A stretch of DNA of 64,000 nt from Gammaproteobacteria bacterium (GCA_026708185.1 JAPOVK010000063.1:62001-126000), one strand, 5' to 3'; numbered from the stretch's first letter, positions 27,328 to 37,539 are shown. Numbers and translations: made by a program. Notes: generated by a model from the sequence alone, not told the origin.

Positions 27328-28290
27328 TCAACCGTCCGAAGCCCGAAATGCGTAGCTCCCTTCGAGCGCATCGTGGAATGTCCGGAACAGCTCGCCGAGG
27401 TGCCTGAGGTCGCCCGCGGCCAAGAGCCGATCCCCGGCACGCTGTGCGCCGTCGCCGGAGTGTTCTTCGAGTCGGGACAAGATCTCGAGCGGTCCGGTCC
27501 CGAGCCCATCGGATGGCACGGGGCCGATCACGTCCAGGTTTTCCCGCAGCCGCTCCAAGCAGAAGCGCAGCGAGTACGGGAGATCGCCTTCGTGCAAGAG
27601 CAGCCCGAGGACGGCGCTCTCTTCGAATACGCCGCCGCATTCGCGCCCATAGGCCTCGAACGCGTTGCAGGCGCGCAGCAGCACGGGCCACTCGCCGCCG
27701 TGTTCGCGCCCCGCCGCATCGTTACAGTGCGCCACGAGCATGGAGCACACGAGCTGTGCACGCTCGACGTAACGCCCGAGCTGCATGAAGGACCATTCGG
27801 TGCCGCGGCGCATCGACGAGTCGCAGATTCCGTGGAATCGCTGGATGCCCTCTGCGACATCCCGATAGAGCAGTTCGGGCTCGCGCTTCCAGACCTCGAC
27901 CAGGCGAGTGCGGCGCAGTGCAAGGTACTCCCGGTTGAGGCTCGACCAGATGCCGGGACCGATGGCGCTGCGCACCTCCCGCGCGTTCTCCCGGGCGGCC
28001 GCGAGACAGTTCGCGACCGCCGCCGGGTTTCCCTGCTCGAAGGTCAGGATGTCGGTCAGCGTGTAGCCGTCCACGAACAGGAAGTCGTCGTCCTCCATGT
28101 TGCCGAGCGACTCCGACTCCGGCGGGTCGTTGCCGATGCCTGCGAAGAGCAGCCGCCAACCCGCGGCGACTTCCACGGCCGTGCCGACTGGGAGCCGCTG
28201 GATCTGTAGACCCACTAGGCGCGCAGTGAACTCGGCTCGCTCCAGGTAACGGGCCATCCAGTACAGGCTGTCTGCGACGCGTGCTAGCAC
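27328..28290 (-). CDS. alpha-E domain protein (DUF403)
   Basis: A 320-residue mostly helical protein of the alpha-E (DUF403) family. It opens with a GTG at 28290 and the family signature LARVADSLYWMARYLERAE, and later shows WSSLNREYLALRRTR and QLGRYVERAQLVCSML. Alpha-E proteins are nearly always encoded with a circularly permuted ATP-grasp partner, here just upstream with a 7-nt overlap. The pair is thought to act in peptide-like ligation, but the product is unknown. Confidence 0.9.
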   Translation of the reverse strand: MLARVADSLYWMARYLERAEFTARLVGLQIQRLPVGTAVEVAAGWRLLFAGIGNDPPESESLGNMEDDDFLFVDGYTLTDILTFEQGNPAAVANCLAAARENAREVRSAIGPGIWSSLNREYLALRRTRLVEVWKREPELLYRDVAEGIQRFHGICDSSMRRGTEWSFMQLGRYVERAQLVCSMLVAHCNDAAGREHGGEWPVLLRACNAFEAYGRECGGVFEESAVLGLLLHEGDLPYSLRFCLERLRENLDVIGPVPSDGLGTGPLEILSRLEEHSGDGAQRAGDRLLAAGDLRHLGELFRTFHDALEGSYAFRASDG

Positions 28291-29765
28291 GTGTCGCCCT
28301 CGACGACCCAGGCGTCCTTGGCGCCGCCGCCCTGGCTGGAGTTGACCACCAGGTTGCCTTTGCGCAGCGCGACCCGGCACAAACCGCCGGGCACGACACG
28401 GGTATCCGCCCCTTGCAGCACGAAAGGCCGGAGGTCGACGTGGCGCGGTTCGAGCCGGCCGTCGATGAGACACGGCGCGCACGACAGGTCCAGCGTCGGC
28501 TGCGAGATGTAGTTCGCCGGACGCGCGCGGATCCTGTCGGCGAAGGCGTCGCGCTCCGCGCGGCTGGCGTGGCGGCCAACAAGCATGTCGTAGCCCCCGG
28601 ATTCGCCCACCGCCTTCACCACCAGGTCGTCCAAATGCTCGAGGGTGTAAGCGAGACCGGCCGGCTCTCGGCAAAGGTGCGTCTCCACGTTCGGCAGAAT
28701 GGGATCCTCGTCCAGGTAGTAGCGGATGATGCGCGGCACGAAGGCGTAGACGGACTTGTCATCCGCCACACCGGTGCCGGGCGCGTTCGCCATGGCCACG
28801 TTGCCCTTGCGGTAGACCTCGAAAAGCCCCGGTACGCCAAGGACCGAGTCGGCCCGGAACGCGCGCGGGTCGATGAAGTCGTCGTCGAGACGCCGGTACA
28901 GCACGTCGATTGGGCGCAGCCCGTGCGTGGTGCGCATGTGGAGTCGGTCGTCGAGCACGACCAGGTCGCCGCCCCGTACCAGTTCGATGTCCATCTCGGA
29001 GGCGAGGAACGCGTGTTCGTAGTAGGCCGAGTTGTAGACGCCCGGCGTCAGCAGCGCCACGGTTGGCGACTCGACTCGCGGGGCCAAGGACTGCAACGCG
29101 CGCAGGAGCTCCGACGGGTATTGTTCGACCGGGCGTACGCGGGAGCTGCGAAACGCCCGCGGCCAGGCGCGGCGTATGGCCTGGCGGCAGGCCAGCATGT
29201 ACGAGACGCCGGAAGGCACCCGCATGTTGTCTTCGAGAACCATGAAGCCGTCGTGCGTGCGGACGATGTCGCTTCCGCAGACCGACACGTAGGCGTCGAG
29301 GGGGACGCCAACGCCCTCCATTTCAGGCCTGTAGTTGGGACAGCCGCGCACGAGGTCCTCCGGGACCACGCCGTCCCGCAGGATCAACCCCCTGCCGTAG
29401 ACATCCGCCAGGAAGAGGTTCAGCGCCTGAACGCGCTGCACGAGCCCCCGCTCGATGAACTCCCATTCGCTCGCCGGGACCAGCCTTGGTACGCAGTCGA
29501 CCGGGAATACGCGTTCGATGGACTCGTCGTCGCCGTAGACGGTGAAGGTGATCCCCTCGTGCAGCAACGCGCGGTTGACACGCTTCTGCAGACTGCCGAG
29601 TTCGTCGGCCGGAAGTTCGGCGAGCGCTTGAATCAGTGCCTCGCAATGCGGTCGCGGTTGGGGCGGACGAGTGCGTCCGGTGGCAAACATCTCGTCGAAG
29701 TACCGCTGGTCGAACGCGTAGCCGTCAAGCAACGCGGGATGGCCAGTACCCGTCTGGTCAGGCAT
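28284..29765 (-). CDS. circularly permuted type 2 ATP-grasp protein (DUF404/DUF407)
   Basis: A 493-residue ATP-grasp protein with permuted domain order. Visible segments are GITFTVYGD, ERVFPVDCVPRLVPASEWEFIERGL, FLADVYGRG, FMVLEDNMRVPSGVSYML, NAPGTGVADDKSVYAFVP and VVNSSQGGGAKDAWV, all typical of the DUF404/407 pair. The ATG at 29765 is taken; a GTG at 29774 is in frame. It overlaps the alpha-E gene by 7 nt. The transglutaminase-like and proteasome-like partners found in some genomes are not adjacent. Confidence 0.9.
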   Translation of the reverse strand: MPDQTGTGHPALLDGYAFDQRYFDEMFATGRTRPPQPRPHCEALIQALAELPADELGSLQKRVNRALLHEGITFTVYGDDESIERVFPVDCVPRLVPASEWEFIERGLVQRVQALNLFLADVYGRGLILRDGVVPEDLVRGCPNYRPEMEGVGVPLDAYVSVCGSDIVRTHDGFMVLEDNMRVPSGVSYMLACRQAIRRAWPRAFRSSRVRPVEQYPSELLRALQSLAPRVESPTVALLTPGVYNSAYYEHAFLASEMDIELVRGGDLVVLDDRLHMRTTHGLRPIDVLYRRLDDDFIDPRAFRADSVLGVPGLFEVYRKGNVAMANAPGTGVADDKSVYAFVPRIIRYYLDEDPILPNVETHLCREPAGLAYTLEHLDDLVVKAVGESGGYDMLVGRHASRAERDAFADRIRARPANYISQPTLDLSCAPCLIDGRLEPRHVDLRPFVLQGADTRVVPGGLCRVALRKGNLVVNSSQGGGAKDAWVVEGDTC

Positions 29766-29801
29766 CGACGGCACCGCTGTTGAGACCGGCGTGCAAGAGG
29801 A

Positions 29802-31190
29802 CTACGCCGAAGCTTCCTGCGGCACCTCCACCGGCGGCAGGCGCCCCAAGGCATACGTCGGGCTGGCCGGGAACTCCAGGCGCACCGGGTATCGGCCCCC
29901 TTGTTTCGCGCGCTCGCGCTCGACGGTCTCACGCATGCCATCCCACTGCGACCACATGTCGCAGAGGTGATCGATTGTCATCTGATACGGGTTGTAGCGC
30001 CCGTAGTCGAACGTCGCCGCAGAGGCGTCCGCCAGGCGGTCGTTCTGGTCGCGGGTGCCGTGAAGCCACCGTGGATCGCCTTCGTAGGGGTTGGTCGGGC
30101 GGAAGCGGCGTACGCGGTAGTAGGCCGAGTAGCGGGTTTGCCGGGAGTGGTTGGCGGTGCCCGCGTGGGGCAAGCCATGGAGGAGGACGACCGCGTCGCC
30201 TTCCTCGAGCACCACCGGCGTGATCCACGTATAGGGCTTGCCACGACCGTCGCGCCAACCGGCGACATCGACCAAGCCCCCGTGGCGGGCCTGCGGCGGC
30301 TGCAGCAACGGGGCGGGCATGCCCATCCGAGGCGTGCCGCGCGACACGGATGCGGGGTCCACACGCGGCCAGCCCGGACCCTCGTAGCCGATGGGGCCGC
30401 CGGCGTCGCGCTGCATGCGGAAGAACTGCTCCATGTCGTGGTGGAAGCCGCGTCGCACGCCGAGTTGTCCGCAGCCCATCCGCGTCTGATCACTGAACGC
30501 GACACCCACGAACGCCGTGAAACTGCCGAGGGTGAGCGTTCGCTCCGGGTCCAGGTAGAACGGCGTTCCCATCGGGTTGTGGGCCGTGTAGTCGAGGTGG
30601 TTCATGTAGCGGTGCATCGCCTCCGGGTCGTGCGGATCCTTGCCCAGCGCCACGATGTCCTCGATGCTCTGCGGGTAGTACTGCGGCGGCGGCGCCATCA
30701 TGCCGTCGATGTGGCCCATCTCGCCTTGGTCGCCGCCGACGAAACCGCTGTCGTCGGCACCGGGCGTATTGTGGGCGTCGCAGGCGATGATGGGCGAGAA
30801 TGGCCCGATGAGCTCGCGTAGGCACTCGCCCAGCCGGCTGCCCTCGAACATGTTCACGAATCCCTGCTGGCACTGCGGCGAGGTCGCGAAGAACTGGAAT
30901 CCCTTCTGGAAGTCGGTGGTGCCGCCGCTCGCGCGCAAGGCGTGGACCCGCTCGCGCGCGTCGCGGGTCAATTCCAGCGGCACCGCGTGCTTGATGACCA
31001 GGAAGCCGTCCCGGTAGAGGCTGGTTTTCCCCTCCTCGGTGATCTCGAGCCGGCGGCCGATCCGCGCAGGCAACGGCTTCGGGTTGATGCCGGCGCGAAC
31101 CTCGGGAAAGTGCTCGTAGTCCGGCGGCGGACCGTTCTTCGCCAGCGCCCAGCTCACGCTGCCAGCGACGTCGTTGACGGTGTCCTGCAT
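29802..31190 (-). CDS. phytanoyl-CoA dioxygenase-like protein (PhyH family)
   Basis: A 462-residue protein of the Fe(II)/2-oxoglutarate-dependent PhyH group. Candidate iron ligands are His-x-Asp in MGHIDGMM and a distal His in HGLPHAGTANHS, followed by the 2-oxoglutarate-binding Arg (QTRYSAYYRV). YRDGFLVIKHAV at about residue 60 is the usual N-terminal strand. The protein is longer than the approximately 300-residue family norm because of a long middle section (about 150-300). The substrate is unknown. No operon partner is evident; an HAD gene follows after 70 nt on the same strand. Confidence 0.8.
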   Translation of the reverse strand: MQDTVNDVAGSVSWALAKNGPPPDYEHFPEVRAGINPKPLPARIGRRLEITEEGKTSLYRDGFLVIKHAVPLELTRDARERVHALRASGGTTDFQKGFQFFATSPQCQQGFVNMFEGSRLGECLRELIGPFSPIIACDAHNTPGADDSGFVGGDQGEMGHIDGMMAPPPQYYPQSIEDIVALGKDPHDPEAMHRYMNHLDYTAHNPMGTPFYLDPERTLTLGSFTAFVGVAFSDQTRMGCGQLGVRRGFHHDMEQFFRMQRDAGGPIGYEGPGWPRVDPASVSRGTPRMGMPAPLLQPPQARHGGLVDVAGWRDGRGKPYTWITPVVLEEGDAVVLLHGLPHAGTANHSRQTRYSAYYRVRRFRPTNPYEGDPRWLHGTRDQNDRLADASAATFDYGRYNPYQMTIDHLCDMWSQWDGMRETVERERAKQGGRYPVRLEFPASPTYALGRLPPVEVPQEASA

Positions 31191-31260
31191 GCGCTCTACG
31201 CCGGCGGCGGCTCACTCTCTCCACGTTCCCGCGAAGTGTGTAGCAAAACCCACAGCGGAG

Positions 31261-31983
31261 CTACAGCGGACGAACCCCGAGGATCCTCAGCACTTCTCCA
31301 AGGGGTTCGAAGCCGCGAATCTCGACGGCGCGTTCCGCGTCCGGACAGTCGCGCCGATATCGGTTGAGCCACACCGCGGCCATGCCGCTTCCGAGCGCGC
31401 CGAGGACGTCGTTCTCCCAGGAGTCCCCAATCATCGTTGCGCGGGCCGGGGCTACCCCGAGCCGGGCGAGGGCAAAAGCGAAGACCGCTTTGGCCGGCTT
31501 GGTCGCTCCCACCTCTTCGGAAATCGCGAGGGCGTCGAGATCGCCGGGGCGGATGCCGAAGCGCTCGAGCTTGCGTCGTTGACGCGTCGACGGGCCGTTG
31601 GTGACGACCCCGATCTTCACCCGGCCGCGCAAGGCATCGAGCAACTCGCGAACGCCGGGGACCAAGCGCGCGTTCGACCGCTGCGCACGCGCGTAGGCAG
31701 CGGCGGCTTGCGCAACGGTCCATTCGTCAGGCTGGAGGCGGTAGCGGCGGCAGATGCCTCGTACGCGTTCGAGGCGGGCTGCATCGTCGGACAGGCCACC
31801 GCTGAGGGTGAGCAGATAGTGGGCGTGAAGCTGCTCGTCGTGGACCAGCTCCAGCTCTTCGAGCGGTACTGGCACCAGCGCGGGTAGCAATGCCTGGACG
31901 GCGCGCAGACCGTGCCGGCGCGCGTATTGGAAGTCGATGAGCGTGTCATCGAGGTCGAAGAGGACGGCGCGCGTACGGCTCAT
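31261..31983 (-). CDS. HAD-family hydrolase (nucleotidase-like)
   Basis: A 240-residue HAD phosphatase with all four motifs: DLDDTL (nucleophile Asp), VTNG (motif II), a Lys in GATKPAKAVF (motif III) and GDSWENDVLGA (motif IV). The helical C1 cap and length resemble YjjG-type nucleotidases, but phosphatase substrate ranges in this group are broad. It is transcribed after the PhyH-like gene. Confidence 0.85.
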   Translation of the reverse strand: MSRTRAVLFDLDDTLIDFQYARRHGLRAVQALLPALVPVPLEELELVHDEQLHAHYLLTLSGGLSDDAARLERVRGICRRYRLQPDEWTVAQAAAAYARAQRSNARLVPGVRELLDALRGRVKIGVVTNGPSTRQRRKLERFGIRPGDLDALAISEEVGATKPAKAVFAFALARLGVAPARATMIGDSWENDVLGALGSGMAAVWLNRYRRDCPDAERAVEIRGFEPLGEVLRILGVRPL

Positions 31984-32074
31984 CGGCTGTCATCGGCACA
32001 CGGGCGGGCGTCGACCAGGGCTTCGCCGTCCTGCCGGGTTCTGATTCTCGCGCCTGACACGACGGCCACGTCTG

Positions 32075-32485
32075 TTACCGGTGCTCCAACCAATCCTGGA
32101 ATGCCCCGGGTGGAACGATTGCGATCCTACGCCAAGGGCTGAGCGTGGCCAGGTCCCTGTCGCCGCTGATCACGCACTCGCTACCTGAGTCCAATGCGAG
32201 CGCCAGCATGCGATTGTCCTTTGGATCCCTGCAATCGGCGACCTCCGAGAGGACGGGCACCATCGTCGCCACTTTGAGAACACGCCGGACGAAATCCACG
32301 CGGTCTTCGCGCGACACGTACCTGTCGAACTTGCCCCGAGACAGTACGTCGGCCAGTTCCTCCATGGATGCTTCCGACACCACGACGTCGTGCTCGTCAA
32401 GTGCCATGTCCACCGTCCGCGCGGAGACCGAGTTCGCCAGCAGCAGGCGACTGACCCAGACGTTCGTGTCGATCACGACCCGCAT
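32075..32485 (-). CDS. PIN-family toxin component, pair 3
   Basis: A 136-residue PIN protein of the group annotated as 'toxin component, PIN family' (COG1569-like). VVIDTNVWVSRLL supplies the first Asp, EASMEELADVLSRGKF is the conserved middle segment, and RDPKDNRMLALALDSG and VISGDRDLATL carry the remaining acidic residues. It is separated by only 2 nt from the upstream antitoxin gene. Confidence 0.87.
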   Translation of the reverse strand: MRVVIDTNVWVSRLLLANSVSARTVDMALDEHDVVVSEASMEELADVLSRGKFDRYVSREDRVDFVRRVLKVATMVPVLSEVADCRDPKDNRMLALALDSGSECVISGDRDLATLSPWRRIAIVPPGAFQDWLEHR

Positions 32486-32487
32486 GG

Positions 32488-32733
32488 TCAGCCGTCGAGC
32501 AGGTCGCTAAGCACCTCCTCGGACATCCCTTGGGCCATGGCGGCGCGAGACACTCGGTCGCAAAAGCGCTGGAACTCCTCTACGTTCGTCCTCGTGAGCC
32601 TTTTGTAGTCTTCAGGCGACAGCACGACGGCGACTTCGCGATTTTGCCGGCGAATGGTGACGGGCTCTCGCTGAGCCGTATCGATTAAAGCCGCCAGCCG
32701 CTGCTTGGCGTCAGAGGCCGATACATACCGCAT
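32488..32733 (-). CDS. Phd/YefM-type antitoxin, pair 3
   Basis: An 81-residue antitoxin: MRYVSASDAKQRLAALID, PVTIRRQNREVAVVLSPEDYK. This is the classical Phd/YefM pattern (S-A-x2-R-x5-D, then P-V-x-I-x-R). It is transcribed before the PIN gene. The A/T-rich upstream stretch at 32734-32775 may be the promoter and operator. Confidence 0.88.
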   Translation of the reverse strand: MRYVSASDAKQRLAALIDTAQREPVTIRRQNREVAVVLSPEDYKRLTRTNVEEFQRFCDRVSRAAMAQGMSEEVLSDLLDG

Positions 32734-32759
32734 TGCGATAATCGTCCAAATTGTGCAAA

Positions 32760-32963
32760 TTAGACAAATCGTACCTTTTCACCGCACGCTAGGCAATGCG
32801 CGTCATCGGTCGCGATGCTGTCGCGCACCCACTCGTACGGCGTGACGATGTTCAAAGAGGGCAGTCCTCGGTAGTCGGTGTGCCCGGCGGCGCGCCCGGC
32901 GAAACCGTGTCGGGTTAGGCGCAGCGATTCGGGAACCGGGTGGCGTCCAAGGTTCCCTCCCAA
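32760..32963 (-). pseudogene. possible remnant of another PIN-type gene
   Basis: A 67-codon frame ending DYRGLPSLNIVTPYEWVRD plus a short tail. The piece GNLGRHPVPESL followed by GLPSLNIVTPYEW resembles the C-terminal part of some PIN nucleases (N-x3-H-x-P, then IVTP-x-E-F). It has no N-terminal PIN half. It lies between the antitoxin gene and the deacetylase pseudogene, a region that appears to be decaying. Confidence 0.25.
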
Positions 32964-32999
32964 GGGCCCGACGCGAACGGTGCCAGGAAGCGCCGTTCC

Positions 33000-33907
33000 C
33001 TACGCGTTCTCGGCCCAACAGTAGCGTGCGACGTCGGCGTGCGTCGCGAACCACACCCCGGCGTGCGAACGGATGTGACGGATGAGTTCATCCAGAACCT
33101 GGATGCGGGACCGGTGGCCGATGATGTGCGGGTGCATCGTGAGCAGGAACAGCCCGCCCTCGGCGTAGGCGCCGTCGAACTCTCGCCGGAAGACCTCGAA
33201 CACGCCCGACGGCGACGTGTGGGCCGCAGCCCGCCGAAACGGTCCATCGCCCAGTAGGGATAGTCGTCGCGGATCCATTCCACGGGCAGTTCCACCACGC
33301 CGGTCGGCTCCCCGTCCTCGAGGAGCTCGTAGGGATCGTCGTCCGCCATCAGCGACGAGTCGTAGGAGAGACCCATCTCCCGCGTGATGGCGAGGGTGTG
33401 CGCCGAGAAGTCCCACGACGGCGTACGGATGCCCACCGGCCGGGAACCCACGATCTCCTCGAGCTTGTCGGCGGCGCGCATCTGCAGATCCCGTTCGTCC
33501 TTGGGCGGAAGCTCGGCGTTGCGCTCGTGGATCCAGGAGTGGATGCCGATCTCGTGGCCACCGCCGACCACCGCGCGTTGTTCGTCCGGGTACAGCATCG
33601 CGGTCACCGCGGGAACGAAGAACGTGGCCGGCACGGCGTGGCGATCGAGCAGCCGGAGAATCCGCGGCACGCCCGCACGTGCGCCGTACTCGCCCTGACT
33701 GAGCCGGCCCGGGGAAGCCTCGCCGGCGCGCAGCGTCAAGGTCTCGTGATCCGAGTCGAATGACAGCGCAACGGCGCAACGTGCGCCGTCCGGCCATGCG
33801 GCCGGCTTCAACGACCGCCCCGCGCGCACCTTCTCGACGATCGGCCGCCAGCGTGCCTCGGGCCAAGTCCAGGGCTCATCGGTGCCGAAATCGGGAGGCG
33901 TCGTCAT
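33000..33907 (-). pseudogene. polysaccharide deacetylase-like gene with a frameshift
   Basis: The N-terminal frame (start 33907) encodes a NodB-fold deacetylase: VALSFDSDHET, PATFFVPAV, HEIGIHSWIHERN and RTPSWDFSAHT. Near 33213-33223 the family sequence leaves this frame (after DRFGGLRP) and resumes in the next one (SPSGVFEVFRREFDGAYAEGG, LTMHPHIIGHRSRI) to the stop at 33000. The span is 908 nt, one base short of a whole number of codons. It could be a true mutation or a sequencing error in GC-rich DNA. The gene would otherwise be about 302 residues and overlaps the tadA stop (ATGA). Confidence 0.85.
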
Positions 33908-34365
33908 CGCCGCGCCGCGAAGAAGGCCTGCAGCAAGTCGGCGGACTCCGCGGCAAGAACTCCGCCGGTCACGGTCACGCGATGGTTCAGACCGACCGCG
34001 GCCAGCACGCAGTGGTTGCTCACCACCGCACCGGCCTTCGGCTCCAGCGCCCCGAAGACCAACCGGGCAATCCGCGCATGGACGAGTGCGCCCGCGCACA
34101 TCAGGCACGGCTCCACGGTGACGTAGAGATCCGCCCCGGGCAGGCGGTAGTTCCCGACGGCGCTTGCGGCGGCCCGCAGGGCGACGATTTCCGCGTGGGC
34201 GGTAGGATCGTTGCTGCGGATGGGGTGGTTGTGCCCCGCCCCCAGCAGCACGCCGTCGCGGACCACCACGGCACCCACGGGGACTTCGCCCCGGGCTCCC
34301 GCCCTTTCGGCCAAGGCCAGCGCCGCGTGCATCCACCGCTCGTCCTCCGCTGCCGACGGACTCAT
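33904..34365 (-). CDS. tadA: tRNA adenosine(34) deaminase TadA
   Basis: TadA makes inosine at position 34 of tRNA-Arg(ACG). The 153-residue protein has the deaminase zinc motifs TAHAEI (His and catalytic Glu) and [10 protein letters not shown] (two Cys), plus [10 protein letters not shown] and [10 protein letters not shown]. The ATG at 34365 overlaps the guaA stop (ATGA), supporting a guaB-guaA-tadA operon. An upstream ATG at 34371 is also in frame. Confidence 0.95.
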   Translation of the reverse strand: MSPSAAEDERWMHAALALAERAGARGEVPVGAVVVRDGVLLGAGHNHPIRSNDPTAHAEIVALRAAASAVGNYRLPGADLYVTVEPCLMCAGALVHARIARLVFGALEPKAGAVVSNHCVLAAVGLNHRVTVTGGVLAAESADLLQAFFAARR

Positions 34366-35909
34366 TCCCATTCGATGGTTCCAGGCGGCTTGCTCGTCAC
34401 GTCGTAGACCACGCGCGAGACGGTGGGCAGTTCGTTGACGATGCGGTTGCTGACGCGGGCGATGAGATCGTGCGGCAGTTCGGCCCATCCGGCGGTCATG
34501 AAGTCCGTCGTGACAACGGCACGCAAGGCGATCACGTGGGCATAGCGGCGCGCGTCGCCGACGACGCCGACCGACTTCACCGGCAGGAAGACGGCGAACG
34601 CCTGGGCTACGCGGTCGTACCACCCGGCCTGGCGCAGCTCGTCGATGTAGATGGCGTCCGCCTCGCGCAGCACGTCGAGGTTTTCGGGGCGGATCTCCCC
34701 CAGCACGCGGACGGCGAGACCGGGACCCGGGAACGGATGCCGATGTACCAGGCGTTCGGGCAGACCGAGTTCCAAGCCTACGGCACGCACCTCGTCCTTG
34801 AAGAGGTCGCGCAACGGCTCGATCAGTTCGAGGTGCATGCGCTCCGGGAGGCCGCCGACGTTGTGGTGCGACTTGATGACGTGCGCCTTGCCGAAGCGGG
34901 AAGCGGCCGACTCGATGACGTCGGGGTAGATCGTGCCCTGGGCCAGCCACTCCACGCCGGGAATTGCCGATGCGGCCCGTTCGAATACGCGGATGAACGT
35001 GTTGCCGATGGCCTTGCGCTTCGCCTCCGGGTCGGCAACACCCGCTAGCGCGGAAAGAAACTCGGCCCCGGCGTCAATGGTGACCAAGTTGATCGGCAAG
35101 GCGTTCGACGGGCCGAACGCCGCCTGCACCTCGGCGACCTCGTCCTTGCGGAGCAGTCCGTTGTCCACGAAGACGCACGTCAACTGATCGCCGATCGCTC
35201 GGGACAGCAGGGCCGCGACGACGCTGGAGTCGACGCCGCCGGAGAGACCCAGGATGACGCGGCCGGCGCCGACGCGTTCGCGCGCCGCGGCGACCGCGCG
35301 TTGGGCGATGTTCGCGGCCGTCCAGTCGCCGCGACAGCCCGCGATGTCGCGCACGAAGCGGCGGACGATCTCCTCGCCTCGGGCCGTATGGGTGACCTCG
35401 GGGTGGAACTGGACGCCGTACAGGTGGCGGACCGGATCGGCCATGGCGGCGATCGGCGCGTTGTCGCTCACCGCCGTGCCGACGAAGCCCGGCGGTAGCG
35501 CCGTGACCCGGTCGCCGTGGCTCATCCAGACGTCGAGCGTGTCGCCGAAGCCCGCAAGCAGGCCCTCGTTCGCCAGTCGGATGTTCGCATGGCCGAATTC
35601 GCGCTGCATCGACCCGGCGACGGTACCGCCGAGTTGCGAGGCCATGGCCTGCATGCCGTAGCAGATGCCGAGAACGGGCACGCCGAGATCGAAGATCGCG
35701 TCGGGAATCCGCGGCGTCCAGCCCTCCGTCACCGTTTCCGGGCCGCCGGACAGGATCGCACCCTTTGGCGCGAAATCCCGGATCGCGTCGTCGCCGATGT
35801 CGAACGGATGGATTTCGCAGTAGACGCCTTGCTCGCGCACGCGGCGCGCGATGAGCTGGGTGTATTGCGAGCCGAAGTCGACGACCAGGATGCGGTCGCC
35901 AAAAGCCAT
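34362..35909 (-). CDS. guaA: GMP synthase (glutamine-hydrolysing)
   Basis: GuaA aminates XMP to GMP. The 515-residue protein has the class I amidotransferase domain ([16 protein letters not shown], nucleophile in GICYGMQ, VQFHPEV) and the ATP pyrophosphatase domain ([16 protein letters not shown]), ending in the dimerisation domain ([27 protein letters not shown]). It lies 17 nt downstream of guaB. A GTG at 35921 is a weaker alternative start. Confidence 0.97.
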   Translation of the reverse strand: MAFGDRILVVDFGSQYTQLIARRVREQGVYCEIHPFDIGDDAIRDFAPKGAILSGGPETVTEGWTPRIPDAIFDLGVPVLGICYGMQAMASQLGGTVAGSMQREFGHANIRLANEGLLAGFGDTLDVWMSHGDRVTALPPGFVGTAVSDNAPIAAMADPVRHLYGVQFHPEVTHTARGEEIVRRFVRDIAGCRGDWTAANIAQRAVAAARERVGAGRVILGLSGGVDSSVVAALLSRAIGDQLTCVFVDNGLLRKDEVAEVQAAFGPSNALPINLVTIDAGAEFLSALAGVADPEAKRKAIGNTFIRVFERAASAIPGVEWLAQGTIYPDVIESAASRFGKAHVIKSHHNVGGLPERMHLELIEPLRDLFKDEVRAVGLELGLPERLVHRHPFPGPGLAVRVLGEIRPENLDVLREADAIYIDELRQAGWYDRVAQAFAVFLPVKSVGVVGDARRYAHVIALRAVVTTDFMTAGWAELPHDLIARVSNRIVNELPTVSRVVYDVTSKPPGTIEWE

Positions 35910-35926
35910 CGTCTCAGCCACGGTCG

Positions 35927-37396
35927 TTAGCCGACCGGATAGTTCGGGGGCTCCTTGGTGATCGCCACGTCGTGGACGTGGTTTTCCGCCATCGCGGCCG
36001 CCGACACCTTGGTGAACTTGGACTCGGTGCGCATTTCCGCCACGTCGACGCAGCCGGTATAGCCCATCGAAGCGCGCAGACCACCCATCAACTGGTGGAT
36101 GATCGGGCCGAGCGGCCCGCGATACGGCACCCGTCCTTCGATGCCCTCGGGCACGAACTTGCCGCCGTCGCTCAAGGGTTCCTGGAAGTAGCGGTCGCTC
36201 GATCCGTAGCGCTCCGACATCGCGCCGAGCGAGCCCATGCCCCGGTAGGCCTTGTAGGTGCGACCCTGGTAAAGCTCGGTTTCGCCGGGTGCCTCCTCCG
36301 TACCCGCGAACAGCGATCCGACCATGACTGCCGAGGCGCCGGCGCTGATGGCCTTGGCGATGTCGCCGGAGTAGCGTACGCCGCCGTCGGCGACCACGGG
36401 CACATCCGCCTCCTCGGCTTGTGCGACCGCCTCGGAGACCGCCGTCACCTGGGGCACGCCGACGCCGGTGACCACCCGTGTCGTACAAATGCTGCCGGGC
36501 CCGATGCCTACCTTGACCGCGTCCACGCCAGCGTCGAGCAGCGCCCGCGCGCCATCACCCGTAGCGATGTTGCCCCCCATCACGGGCACGCTCGGGTATT
36601 TCTGCTTGATCCAGCTAATCCGGTCCAGGACGCGTTGCGAATGGCCGTGCGCGGTGTCGACGACGATGATGTCCGCGCCGGCCTCCACCAGCGCCGCCAC
36701 GCGGTCGTCCGTGTCCGCCCCGGTGCCGACGCTGGCCCCGGTGCGCAATTGGCCGCGCTCGTCCTTGCAGGCGTTCGGATAGGCCTGGGACTTGGCGATG
36801 TCCTTGACGGTGACCATGCCTTTGAGCTCGAAGCGTTCGTTGACCAGCAGCACCTTCTCGATCCGATGCCGATGCAAAAGATCGGTGACTTCGGCCAAAG
36901 GCGCGTCCTCGCCCGCCGTGACGAGCCGCTCCTTCGGCGTCATCACCGTCGAGACCGGCGCATCCAGGCGGCTCTCGAAGCGGATGTCGCGGGCCGTGAC
37001 GATGCCGACCAGGTCGTTGCCGCGCACCACCGGAACGCCCGAGATGCGATGTTCGGAGGTCAGTTCGAGGAGCTCGCGCACCGTCGCCTCGGGCTGGATG
37101 ACGATTGGGTCGCGGATGACGCCGGTCTCGAACTTCTTGACGGCGCGCACCTCGCGGGCCTGGGATTCCAGCGGCATGTTCTTGTGGACGATGCCGATGC
37201 CGCCTTCCTGGGCCACCGAGATCGCCAGGCGCGACTCCGTCACGGTGTCCATGGCAGCCGATACGAGGGGGATGTTTAGGGCGATGTCGCGCGTCAGGCG
37301 CGTCGCCAAGTCGACTTCGGAAGGCAGAACTTTGGAGTAGGCCGGCACGAGCAGGACATCGTCGAAGGTGAGTGCTTCGTGCGCGATCCTGAGCAT
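35927..37396 (-). CDS. guaB: inosine-5'-monophosphate dehydrogenase
   Basis: IMPDH oxidises IMP to XMP, the rate-limiting step of GMP synthesis. The 489-residue protein has the barrel start ([15 protein letters not shown]), two CBS domains at about 90-200 ([32 protein letters not shown]), the catalytic cysteine loop [11 protein letters not shown] and the flap segment ([10 protein letters not shown]). The promoter entered at 37469-37497 leaves a 66-nt leader. It is co-transcribed with guaA and tadA. Confidence 0.97.
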   Translation of the reverse strand: MLRIAHEALTFDDVLLVPAYSKVLPSEVDLATRLTRDIALNIPLVSAAMDTVTESRLAISVAQEGGIGIVHKNMPLESQAREVRAVKKFETGVIRDPIVIQPEATVRELLELTSEHRISGVPVVRGNDLVGIVTARDIRFESRLDAPVSTVMTPKERLVTAGEDAPLAEVTDLLHRHRIEKVLLVNERFELKGMVTVKDIAKSQAYPNACKDERGQLRTGASVGTGADTDDRVAALVEAGADIIVVDTAHGHSQRVLDRISWIKQKYPSVPVMGGNIATGDGARALLDAGVDAVKVGIGPGSICTTRVVTGVGVPQVTAVSEAVAQAEEADVPVVADGGVRYSGDIAKAISAGASAVMVGSLFAGTEEAPGETELYQGRTYKAYRGMGSLGAMSERYGSSDRYFQEPLSDGGKFVPEGIEGRVPYRGPLGPIIHQLMGGLRASMGYTGCVDVAEMRTESKFTKVSAAAMAENHVHDVAITKEPPNYPVG

Positions 37397-37468
37397 TGCA
37401 TTTCCTCTTTTGCCACCGTCTTGCTTGGGTGTCGCTCAACCGGCGGGCAACAGCGAATATGCGCGCGC

Positions 37469-37497
37469 ATCATAGGCGTGCCCGGGCAGCGTGTAAA
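37469..37497 (-). promoter_or_regulatory. sigma-70-type promoter of guaB
   Basis: On the minus strand, TTTACA at 37497-37492 and TATGAT at 37474-37469 are separated by exactly 17 bp. The predicted start lies near 37462, 66 nt before the guaB ATG. This is the best -35/-10 pair seen in the window. Confidence 0.7.
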
Positions 37498-37539
37498 CCG
37501 CTACACTGCCCACAGTAAGTTCCTGAGCGACGGTATCCC

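Noticed and set aside
32915-33230. Long frame continuing the deacetylase past the frameshift to 32915
   Set aside because: After the frameshift point the sequence becomes Arg/Ser-rich without family similarity, while the neighbouring frame carries the conserved C-terminus.
35972-37279. Long plus-strand frame opposite guaB
   Set aside because: It is antisense to a conserved gene and has no recognisable domain.
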